Shown here one piece after another: positions 17,757-24,240 of a stretch of 24,240 bases of DNA. Source of the DNA: JBBIQS01 sp037442205. GTDB lineage: Bacteria; Myxococcota; Myxococcia; Myxococcales; UBA5297. The DNA is taken from positions 1 to 24,240 of the forward strand of contig JBBIQS010000110.1 in NCBI GenBank assembly GCA_037442205.1, given 5' to 3'. The position numbers and the translations under genes are program-made. The notes below the pieces were generated by a model. It saw nothing but the letters and a program-made list of their open reading frames with translations. It did no database searches and was not told the DNA's origin. Position 1 is the stretch's first letter. Every line of letters begins with the position of its first letter.

Positions 17757-19055
17757 GTGATTCGAAACATCGGAAAAGTGGCGTTGGCAGCGCTGGCGGC
17801 TTCGTCGCTGCTGTCGGGCTGCATCTGGTTCATCTCGCTCGAAGGCGCCAAATGCCCCTGCGCCGCGGGCTTTGTGTGCTGCCAGTCCACCCAGGTCTGC
17901 GTGCGCGACCTGTCCCAGTGCTCGAGCCAGCCGCCCGTCAACCCAGACGCCGGGAGTCCCTACGAGGCCGTCTATCCCCCGATTCGCTGGTGGACCGAGC
18001 TGCAGCAGCCGTTCACCGAATTCCGCTCTCCCTACCTGCTCGCCGACCGCAGCGGAAACCGGTACGTCATCGCCCAGACCGTGAACACCGGGTTTGAGCT
18101 GCTGGTCCAGAAGCGAAACCTGGACGGGACTCTGGTCTGGGAAAAGCGATTTCCGCAGGCGGTGCTGGGAAACGGCTTCGTCGCGGTGGATTCGGGAAAT
18201 GCGATGGGAAACCCGATTCCCTGCCCGCCCAGGGTAGACGACGGCGGCAACATTCTGCTGTCGGGGTTCATCGCTGTTCAGCCGGCGGTCGCCAAGCTCT
18301 CATCCGACGGAGCGCTCGTATGGGCTCGACCCACGGAGCCGGGCTGCATCACGTCGATCAGCGCCTCGGGCAGCTTCGTCATTCCCTCCCCTGCCCCGGA
18401 CTACCAGCCGACCAAGTACTCGGTCTATCGCTCCGATGGCACTTTGGCCTGGTCGCATCCCCTGGCGAACCAGCTGTCGTCGGCAATCATCAATCGGCTT
18501 GACCAAGTCGTCATGGCGGATGGGGTCGGCTCGGACTCGGCGGCGGGTACCCAGATCTCTCTCGTGTTGGCGGACGGCACGCCTGGCTGGACCAAGCTCA
18601 GCGAGCACTTCTGGGGAAGGCCCGTCGGCGTAACGGACGCCGGCCTGATCATCGGAGGTGGCTCGGCGAGCGCCCAAGTCCGGTATGACGGCGTCGACGT
18701 CTCGCTGCCCAACGACTTGTTCCTGTTCGCCATCGACTCCTCGGGCGCTCTGGTCTGGACGCGCCCGATCCCGGGATGCAGTCCTCTCTCGATCACTCCG
18801 ACGGGAAGAGCGCTCCTCCTATGCGACCTCCACACCCTTCGGGTTCTCGATCCCGACGGAACCGTCAGGGCGTCGTTCGGCTGGCCAAAGCCCGGGGTCG
18901 AAGGGGCGCCGTTTGACAGGAGCATGAAGCAGCTCGCGCCGAATGGCGACCTCCTCCTCACGGTGGCGACCCGCGGCCAATTCGGCATCGGGGACGTGGG
19001 GTTCACGCCTTACGACTCGGTCAGCCCGTTCCTCATTGACCTGATGATGCCCTGA
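17757..19055 (+). CDS. Cysteine-rich lipoprotein with PQQ-like beta-propeller repeats
   Basis: A 432-residue predicted surface or outer-membrane lipoprotein. The GTG start is fixed by GAGGAGG at 17744-17750. The signal peptide ends in SLLSGC, giving lipidated Cys22. A cysteine-rich segment follows (CPCAAGFVCCQ...CVRDLSQC, seven Cys in all), of a kind common in myxobacterial lipoproteins. The rest carries at least five blade-like repeats of the type DGTLVW: DGTLVWEK, DGALVWAR, DGTLAWSH, SGALVWTR, and DGTVRASF. No enzymatic residues are seen, so a binding or scaffold role is more likely than PQQ-dependent dehydrogenase activity. It follows the caspase gene by 69 bp and may belong to the same operon. 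Confidence 0.85.
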   Translation: MIRNIGKVALAALAASSLLSGCIWFISLEGAKCPCAAGFVCCQSTQVCVRDLSQCSSQPPVNPDAGSPYEAVYPPIRWWTELQQPFTEFRSPYLLADRSGNRYVIAQTVNTGFELLVQKRNLDGTLVWEKRFPQAVLGNGFVAVDSGNAMGNPIPCPPRVDDGGNILLSGFIAVQPAVAKLSSDGALVWARPTEPGCITSISASGSFVIPSPAPDYQPTKYSVYRSDGTLAWSHPLANQLSSAIINRLDQVVMADGVGSDSAAGTQISLVLADGTPGWTKLSEHFWGRPVGVTDAGLIIGGGSASAQVRYDGVDVSLPNDLFLFAIDSSGALVWTRPIPGCSPLSITPTGRALLLCDLHTLRVLDPDGTVRASFGWPKPGVEGAPFDRSMKQLAPNGDLLLTVATRGQFGIGDVGFTPYDSVSPFLIDLMMP

Positions 19056-19078
19056 GGCCGTTCCGCCGAGATGGGATC

Positions 19079-19109
19079 GCTGGCGACGCGAGCTTTAGGC
19101 GTCGCCAGC
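19079..19109 (+). terminator. Strong hairpin between convergent genes
   Basis: GCTGGCGACGC (19079-19089) and GCGTCGCCAGC (19099-19109) are perfect 11-bp arms around a 9-base loop, 23 bp after the lipoprotein stop and before the convergent two-protease gene's stop. The plus-strand 3' side is pyrimidine-rich (CCCCTCTCTACT) though not a T run. Could serve both genes. Confidence 0.65.
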
Positions 19110-19116
19110 CCCCTCT

Positions 19117-20562
19117 CTACTCCGGCTTGGGCGCCCGCTCCGCCTTCGGATCCAGGCCCGCGACGTATCGCTCCCACCGGGCCTGGAACTCGGCCATGTC
19201 CGGATTGCCCAGCACCTTGCGCAGCGTGGCGTAGCCGGTGGGATCCGCGGTGCGGTTCTCGAGGAACCGGGCGACGAACTGGCGCAGCAGCCCCTTCTCC
19301 TGCAGGTACAGGCACAGGTAGCGCGACTGCGCGTAGTGGTCGGTGTCGTCGTTGTAGAACTCGTTCTCGTCAAGGGCGAAGACGGCCTTGAAGCTGGGCA
19401 CGGACCGGGCGCGGATGGCGCGCTGCAGCGCCGAAAGCCGCCAGTTCACGTAGCCGATGATGTGGCCCGCGCCATCCTCGGCGGGGCGCTCGTAGAGCGA
19501 TGCCAGGCCTTCGTTGAGCCAGGCCGGGCAGCCGGGGAAGTTCGCGTGCATGTAGGGATGCACGATCTCGTGGACCAGCGTCCCGTAGCCGGGGGCGATG
19601 TTCATGATCAGCGCGTGGTGCTGCGGCGAGTAGTAGCCGTAGGGCGTGTCCGGCCGGTCGCCGAAGTATTCCCAGGCGTGGCGCTGGTAGCTCGCCGCAT
19701 CCTTGAACGCCCAGACGTCGATGATCTCCTCCGGATCCTTGGCGAAGAAGTCCTTACGCAGGCGGCTGACGGTCCAGCGCACCGTGTCCGCGCCGCGCGC
19801 GCGCACGGTCTTGGGCGGCTCGTCCCCGACGACGACGAACGGCCGCTCGACGACGATGGTGAACGGCTCGCCGCGGGTCTTCTCCTTGACCTCCATGACC
19901 CGCTGCACGAAGTCGGCGGCGGAGGGCCGGGACGTGTCGCGGGCCGCCGAGATGCCGTTCTTCGGATCGAGCCGCATGCGGATGATCGTCCAGCGGTCCG
20001 CTCGCGGCTTGAAGGTCCAGAGCTTGAGGAACAGCTCGCGGCTCATCCGGCGGTAGGCGCCCTCGTCCTCGGCGGGCTCGTGGTAGAGCACCTCGTCGCT
20101 CTTGGCGTCGTAGCCGAGGACCAGCCGGAAGTGCTCGGTGGTCTTCGGCTCGTCGGAGTAGTGGCCGCAGACGATCGACGGCACGCCGCGCAGCAGGTCG
20201 GCGTGCAGCGCGCGGAACTGCTCGGCAACCCCGGCTTCGTCGTGGACGCGGTACCAGGTCGGGCCGACGTCGAAGCCCATCTTCTTGAGTGCCCGGGACA
20301 GCTCGTCGGTCCAGGCGCCGCGGCCCAGCGAGGGGTCGAGGCCGGCGAGCGCGAAGACGTCGTCCTGGGTGGCGTCCTGGCCCAGCTTCTTGAGCCACAT
20401 CTCGGCGCAGGCCTCCCCGCAGAAGTCGGGGCGCTGCCTGACGTGCGGGACGCCTTCGATCAGGACGCTGGCCAGCCTTCCCGGATCGGGCGGACGGGAG
20501 CGCGGAGCAGGAGGCGCGGAGAGCACGGGCAACAGCAGCAGCGCGGCGATGCGGAGCGGCAC
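19117..20562 (-). CDS. Predicted two-protease exported protein: papain-like (C39-type) domain fused to HExxH metallopeptidase domain
   Basis: A 481-residue protein with signal peptide (MPLRIAALLLLPVLS). The N-terminal half has a C39-type cysteine-peptidase signature: Gln43, Cys48 in DFCGEAC, and a later His144 in HFRLVLGYD followed by YHEPAE where families usually have a Asp-Pro. The C-terminal half has the zinc motif HEIVHPYMHA (His331, Glu332, His335) with Glu351 (NEGLASLYE) as a likely third ligand, as in gluzincin-like DUF1570-type proteases. The start is GTG, with GAGGT upstream; no in-frame ATG is suitably placed. Both domains may be active or one may be only a scaffold. It converges on the lipoprotein gene and is divergent from the ARPP-1 gene. 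Confidence 0.8.
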   Translation of the reverse strand: MPLRIAALLLLPVLSAPPAPRSRPPDPGRLASVLIEGVPHVRQRPDFCGEACAEMWLKKLGQDATQDDVFALAGLDPSLGRGAWTDELSRALKKMGFDVGPTWYRVHDEAGVAEQFRALHADLLRGVPSIVCGHYSDEPKTTEHFRLVLGYDAKSDEVLYHEPAEDEGAYRRMSRELFLKLWTFKPRADRWTIIRMRLDPKNGISAARDTSRPSAADFVQRVMEVKEKTRGEPFTIVVERPFVVVGDEPPKTVRARGADTVRWTVSRLRKDFFAKDPEEIIDVWAFKDAASYQRHAWEYFGDRPDTPYGYYSPQHHALIMNIAPGYGTLVHEIVHPYMHANFPGCPAWLNEGLASLYERPAEDGAGHIIGYVNWRLSALQRAIRARSVPSFKAVFALDENEFYNDDTDHYAQSRYLCLYLQEKGLLRQFVARFLENRTADPTGYATLRKVLGNPDMAEFQARWERYVAGLDPKAERAPKPE

Positions 20563-20739
20563 GGGGCACCTCGCAGGTCGGGTCCGCGGAACCGAGATGC
20601 AAGGCGTGCCAGGTGGAGCCGAGGGGCCGCGAGCCCGTTCATCTCGAGCCGCGCCTGCTCATCCGCTTGGCGCGGTGTAACGCCGCATTGCACGTCCCGA
20701 GGCCCCGCTCCCGGCGACGCGGTTGGCACGGCCGCTTGC

Positions 20740-20767
20740 AGTGAGCCCTTCGCCAAGGAGGCTCACT
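20740..20767 (+). promoter_or_regulatory. Inverted repeat enclosing the ribosome binding site of the ARPP-1 gene
   Basis: AGTGAGCC (20740-20747) and GGCTCACT (20760-20767) are perfect 8-bp complements around a 12-base loop, ending one base before the ATG at 20769. The AAGGAGG ribosome site (20755-20761) lies in the loop and the last arm. If the RNA folds, ribosome access would fall, which suggests translational control. Confidence 0.5.
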
Positions 20768-20768
20768 C

Positions 20769-21818
20769 ATGCGACAGACACTGATGACCCTGGCGGCCGC
20801 GCTGCTGTTCTCGACGACGGCCATGGCGGAGAAGCCCGGCTTCGATCCCGACGCGATGGACGTCGGCGAGCCGGTGATCGTCCACAACCTCGCGGTGGTC
20901 CCGCTCTTCACCAAGAAGGCCGCGCCCTACGACGACTACACCGTGCTCGAGGAGGCCCAGGCCGCCAAGGCGGTCAAGGTCTCCGAGAGCAAGGGCGGCC
21001 AGGTCGATCGACTGGTGGTCAAGAACCAGGACACCGACAAGCGGCCGCTCTACCTGCTTGGCGGCGAGGTGGTCCTGGGCGGCAAGCAGGACCGGATGGT
21101 GGTCAACGACACGGTGATCGACCCGGCCTCCACCAGGGAGCTGGAGGTGCGCTGCGTCGAGCAGGGCCGCTGGGCCGGCGCGGACCTGACCTTCCACTCT
21201 AGCGAGGCGGTGGCCCATCCCGACCTGCGCAAGGCCGCGCTGTTCAAGGACCAGGGCGATGTCTGGAACGAGGTCGCGCGCAAGTCGGCGGCGTCCCAGG
21301 TCTCCAGCGCCACCGGCACCTACCGCCGCGTGCTGCAGGACAAGGCCCTCCGCGAGCGCATCAAGGGATATCTGGACGAGCTGCAGTCCAGGCTCCCCAA
21401 GAGCGAGAAGCTGACCGGCCTGGCGGTGGCCATCAACGGCAACCTGGAGCTGGTGGACCTCTTCGACAGCCCGCGGCTCTACGCCAAGCTCGAGCGCAAG
21501 CTGCTCGCCTCCTACGTCCTCGCCGCGCTGGAGCGCCAGCCGGGCTCCGCCGCCAAGGCGAAGGCCTACGAGGCCAAGGCCAAGAAGCTGGGCAAGTCCA
21601 ACGTCGACCTCCTGCTCAAAGGCGGCGATTCCGGCCTCGCTTCGGGAAGCGGCAGTGCCGACCTGCCCAACGTCAGCGGCCCCTCCACCCGCGAGGCCGC
21701 CAAGCCGCAGGACGCGCGCGTCAACGCCAAGACCGGCCCCTCGAAGGTCTTCGTCCACAAGGGCAAGGCCGTGCACGGCACCTACTTCGGCAGCGAGAAT
21801 GCCGACAAGGACGAGTAG
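20769..21818 (+). CDS. Exported ARPP-1-domain protein
   Basis: A 349-residue protein with signal peptide (MRQTLMTLAAALLFSTTAMA, cleaved near residue 20). The ARPP-1 (DUF6569-like) domain covers about residues 25-240: NLAVVPLF, YTVLEEAQAAKAVKVSE, NQDTDKRPLYLLGGEVVLGGKQDRMVVN and CVEQGRWAG are its hallmarks. The biochemical role of this domain is not established; it occurs near ADP-ribosylation and phosphatase-like proteins in some genomes. The tail (about 265-349) is Lys/Ala/Ser-rich and probably disordered, ending in acidic residues. The start follows AAGGAGG and an unusual inverted repeat encloses that site. It is divergent from the two-protease gene over 206 bp. Confidence 0.85.
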   Translation: MRQTLMTLAAALLFSTTAMAEKPGFDPDAMDVGEPVIVHNLAVVPLFTKKAAPYDDYTVLEEAQAAKAVKVSESKGGQVDRLVVKNQDTDKRPLYLLGGEVVLGGKQDRMVVNDTVIDPASTRELEVRCVEQGRWAGADLTFHSSEAVAHPDLRKAALFKDQGDVWNEVARKSAASQVSSATGTYRRVLQDKALRERIKGYLDELQSRLPKSEKLTGLAVAINGNLELVDLFDSPRLYAKLERKLLASYVLAALERQPGSAAKAKAYEAKAKKLGKSNVDLLLKGGDSGLASGSGSADLPNVSGPSTREAAKPQDARVNAKTGPSKVFVHKGKAVHGTYFGSENADKDE

Positions 21819-21936
21819 GCGCCGCCGAGCGCGACTCGGGGCAGGAGTGCGAGCGATGGCTGAAGAGGTGGAGGCCTATACTTTCGCCCGCGCTTCCAAG
21901 TCGCGCTACGCGGCCGCCCTATCGCCGGAGCCTCAG

Positions 21937-22563
21937 ATGCCATTGTCGCCGCAGGCCTTCGCCGACCTCGCCGCAACCGATCCCATGGAGGCCATCCGCG
22001 CGCTCGCCCGGGACTGGCTCTCGCTCGGCAGCGAGCCGTTCTGCGGGCACGGAATCGTCGACGGCGTGCCCGCGAGCCTGCGCTGGCTGCACCGGGAGGA
22101 GCTCGCGATCGCGAGCCAGAATCAGTGGGTCCCCGAAGGCGAGCTCGCGGCCGAGGATGGCCGGCTCGTTTTCTACGTCGAGAACCAGGGCGTCTGCGTG
22201 TGGGCCACCGCGCCCGCTGCGGCGAACGGACCGGTGTGGGTGCGGAACGCCGGCGAGGAAGCCTGGCGTGAGGAGGTCCCCACGCTCGACGGCTTCCTGC
22301 TGCAGGCGATGATCTTCGAGACGATCGCTGGCGCTCCGTGGGGCGGCATCGTGTCCTGGTGCGAGAAGAAGGACGCGCAGAAGGTCTGCGCGAGCATGAC
22401 GCGGCTGCCGCTGGCGCCGACGGCCTGGCTGGGCGAGCTCTACGCCGGCGAGGACCTCCTCATGACCAGGGTGCCCAGCGGCGACGGCGACACGCTGTGG
22501 ATCGGCGCGCGGACGCAGGAGGCCGAGGACCGAGTTCGCGAGATCGCCGATCTCGACTGGTGA
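21937..22563 (+). CDS. SUKH/SMI1-KNR4-like orphan protein
   Basis: A 208-residue cytosolic protein. The order PASLRWLHREE, then LVFYVENQGVCVWAT, then FLLQAMIFETIAGAPWGG is typical of SUKH-superfamily proteins, many of which are immunity proteins against polymorphic toxins. No toxin gene lies beside it. Two starts are possible. ATG 21937 has GGAG six bases upstream and gives MPLSPQAFADLAA. ATG 21856 has AGGAG and would add 27 residues, but seven of those 27 codons end in A or T, including a TATACT stretch, unlike this genome's genes. I prefer 21937. Function as immunity protein is inference. Confidence 0.75.
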   Translation: MPLSPQAFADLAATDPMEAIRALARDWLSLGSEPFCGHGIVDGVPASLRWLHREELAIASQNQWVPEGELAAEDGRLVFYVENQGVCVWATAPAAANGPVWVRNAGEEAWREEVPTLDGFLLQAMIFETIAGAPWGGIVSWCEKKDAQKVCASMTRLPLAPTAWLGELYAGEDLLMTRVPSGDGDTLWIGARTQEAEDRVREIADLDW

Positions 22564-22654
22564 TGCCCGGCCCGCCGGTCCGTCGACAGGGCGAGTGAGG
22601 GAGCGCGGAAACAGGCACAGGTACCCAGTCGCTCTGCCGGCCGCCGTGACCGCA

Positions 22655-22673
22655 CTGGCGGGACGCCAGCGCT
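22655..22673. repeat. Dispersed hairpin element, copy 2 (GGCGGGACGCC core)
   Basis: CTGGCG (22655-22660), GGA, CGCCAG (22664-22669), then CGCT. It shares 16 of 17 core bases with 6998-7014. In copy 1 the second pair is C-G, here T-A, which keeps the stem. It sits between two convergent genes (SUKH-like plus strand, caspase minus strand), and may terminate both. Confidence 0.5.
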
Positions 22674-22698
22674 CCAACGAGCGTCGCGCCCTTCGCTC

Positions 22699-24240
22699 TC
22701 AGAACGCCACGCCGGCCCCGAGGCTGCCGCGCACGACCGGCCGGGCCTGAGCTCCTTTCCCTTCGACCTGCGGAAGTTGCAGCAGCCCTTCGAGCGACCC
22801 GGAGGCGAAGATCCGGTCCTGAACCGGGACCCGCAGCTCCCCGCCTACCGAGAGCGACGGAACGGCGGAATCACGCGCTCCGAGCTTGCCGACCGTCTGG
22901 TGCCACCATTCCTCGCCGACGCCGGCCCAGGCTCGCCAGTCGAGGCGCCGCAGCGCCTGCCCGTAACCCAGCTGAGCCCCCAGCCCCAAGATGCTGGTCG
23001 CCGCGCTGGTGTCTACCGCGACGATGGTCGAGCGCATGAACTGCAGACGCAGGCCGAGCTCCACCGGCGCGAAGCGCACCCCGTAGCCCAGCCAAGCCAA
23101 CGGGGTCGCGCCCATTCCTTGGACCGCGGCGCTCTGAAGACCCGCGCCCGCTTCCAGCAGCTGCCGGCGCAGCTCGACCACTCCGCCCTTCTCGGCCACG
23201 CTCTGGTAGCTCTGGGCCACGAAGTCCTTCTGCGACAGTTGGACGCTGCCACCCCAGGGCAGATCGGCTTCGGCGGCCAGCACTTCGGCGGCGCCGCGAA
23301 GGTGCAGGCGATAGCGGCCCGCCGGCACGGCGATGCGCAGCGGCTGGCCGGCCAGCTTGTCCGCCTCGGCCTCGATGACCGACGAGCCGCGTTCGCTCAC
23401 CACCAGGTGGCCGGCGAGGGAGTCGGCAATCTCGAGCGTCGCCACCGCGTCGCGCAGGCTGCTGAGCACGACCTCGCCCTGCCCTGAGATGTCGAAGTGA
23501 TAGGCCGGGTGCTGCAGCGAGCCGGCCCACCGCGCCGTGGCGAGCTCGGTGCTGCGTGCCGCGTAAGCATTCAGCTCGGCCAGGGTCACGCGGCCGTCGT
23601 GGTCGAAGTCCGCAGCGCCGCGGAGGCCGGAGACCAGGAAATGGGTGAAGACCGAGCCCCCCAGCGACCCCATCTCCTGGGCTTGCTCGGCGATGCCGGC
23701 GGAGACCAGCGCTGCGAAGCCGCGCGCTTCGGTGTCTACCGGCGCGCCGGCCACGAGGCCCTTGGGCAGCGTCAGCGCGCCGGCCTGGCAGGCATCGACC
23801 AGCGCCACCCGCAGGCCAGCCGAGCCTTGCTCCAGGATGGCGCGCAGCTCTTGCCACGACAGGCGATCGCCGCCCAGGTGCATCGCCTCGGCGTCGGCGT
23901 GACCGGAGAAGAAGAAGATCAGAGTGCTCGGCTCCGGCGACGCCCCGGCTCGCGCCTGCGCCTCCGCGAGCGCCTTGCGCAGGCTTTCGGCGCTCTGATC
24001 GAGGACGAGAGAGAGATCGCCGGCGGCAACCCCACCGAGCTCGCGCAGCACCTGTGCAATGCGCTGGGCGTCGGTTCGCGCAAAGCGAAGCTCGATCTCC
24101 CCCGGCAGACCGAAGTTGTTTCCAGCCACCACCGCGATGTGTCGCCGAGCCTCTGCGACCCTGGGCACGACCGCCAACAGCAGCGCCAGGGAGAGGACGC
24201 TAGCGGCTGTGGTTGAAGGTGAATCCCAACCGCGGCGGCG
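22699..24240 (-). CDS. Partial: exported caspase-fold protease with EF-hand loop and barrel-like C-terminus
   Basis: At least 513 codons; the frame stays open to the right edge, so the true start is outside. A TTG at 24177 falls inside a signal peptide hydrophobic core (VLSLALLLAVVPRVAEA) and is not a plausible start. The caspase domain has catalytic His (FFFSGHAD, codon 23901-23899) and Cys (VALVDACQAG, codon 23790-23788). An EF-hand loop, DFDHDGRVTLAE, follows, then a PEGA-like surface-sheet segment (VPAGRYRLHLRG) and a final about 170 residues of alternating hydrophobic strands (GYGVRFAPVELGLRLQF, GVAF end) that resemble an outer-membrane barrel. It parallels the caspase of the sigma operon but is on the opposite strand and about 5 kb away. 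Confidence 0.88.
   Translation of the reverse strand, partial: RRRGWDSPSTTAASVLSLALLLAVVPRVAEARRHIAVVAGNNFGLPGEIELRFARTDAQRIAQVLRELGGVAAGDLSLVLDQSAESLRKALAEAQARAGASPEPSTLIFFFSGHADAEAMHLGGDRLSWQELRAILEQGSAGLRVALVDACQAGALTLPKGLVAGAPVDTEARGFAALVSAGIAEQAQEMGSLGGSVFTHFLVSGLRGAADFDHDGRVTLAELNAYAARSTELATARWAGSLQHPAYHFDISGQGEVVLSSLRDAVATLEIADSLAGHLVVSERGSSVIEAEADKLAGQPLRIAVPAGRYRLHLRGAAEVLAAEADLPWGGSVQLSQKDFVAQSYQSVAEKGGVVELRRQLLEAGAGLQSAAVQGMGATPLAWLGYGVRFAPVELGLRLQFMRSTIVAVDTSAATSILGLGAQLGYGQALRRLDWRAWAGVGEEWWHQTVGKLGARDSAVPSLSVGGELRVPVQDRIFASGSLEGLLQLPQVEGKGAQARPVVRGSLGAGVAF

Overview
The window is about 24 kb of high-GC DNA in which nearly every real gene has G or C at most third codon positions. 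Gene content points to a Myxococcota-like (deltaproteobacterial) predator or soil organism: many exported proteins and lipoproteins, cysteine-rich lipoproteins with propeller repeats, secreted caspase-fold proteases, an ECF sigma factor cluster and a peptidase-S74 fibre-like protein. This assignment is inferred from gene style; there is no rRNA or other marker to prove it. High GC also creates very long antisense shadow frames, which I have left out.

Layout. Positions 1-5518 are almost all on the minus strand: the first codons of a metallo-beta-lactamase-fold exonuclease-like gene leaving the left edge, two tandemly duplicated cupredoxins, an SRPBCC protein, an extended adenylate-kinase-like kinase, a zinc-independent MDR oxidoreductase and a catalase-like lipoprotein. 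Positions 5657-10273 are on the plus strand: a short-chain dehydrogenase, a small exported protein and ileS of the type-2 (eukaryote-like) class. A hairpin-rich convergent spacer follows, then a BASS-family transporter (minus), an adenosine-specific kinase with a TTG start (plus), and a large S74-chaperone protein (minus).

The most coherent system is at 14711-19055. An ECF sigma factor, a membrane anti-sigma-like protein and an exported caspase-fold protease with an EF-hand calcium loop overlap one another by ATGA, and are followed after 69 bp by a propeller-repeat lipoprotein. The S74 fibre gene is transcribed divergently from the sigma gene across a 398-bp spacer. I infer a regulated cell-surface protease module in which the sigma/anti-sigma pair controls an envelope caspase. 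A second caspase/EF-hand protein, with a C-terminal barrel-like half, leaves the right edge.

Between these lie a predicted two-protease protein (papain-like plus HExxH gluzincin-like), an ARPP-1-domain exported protein whose ribosome binding site lies inside a perfect inverted repeat, and an orphan SUKH/SMI1-like protein. No tRNA, rRNA, CRISPR array, insertion sequence or integrase was recognised.
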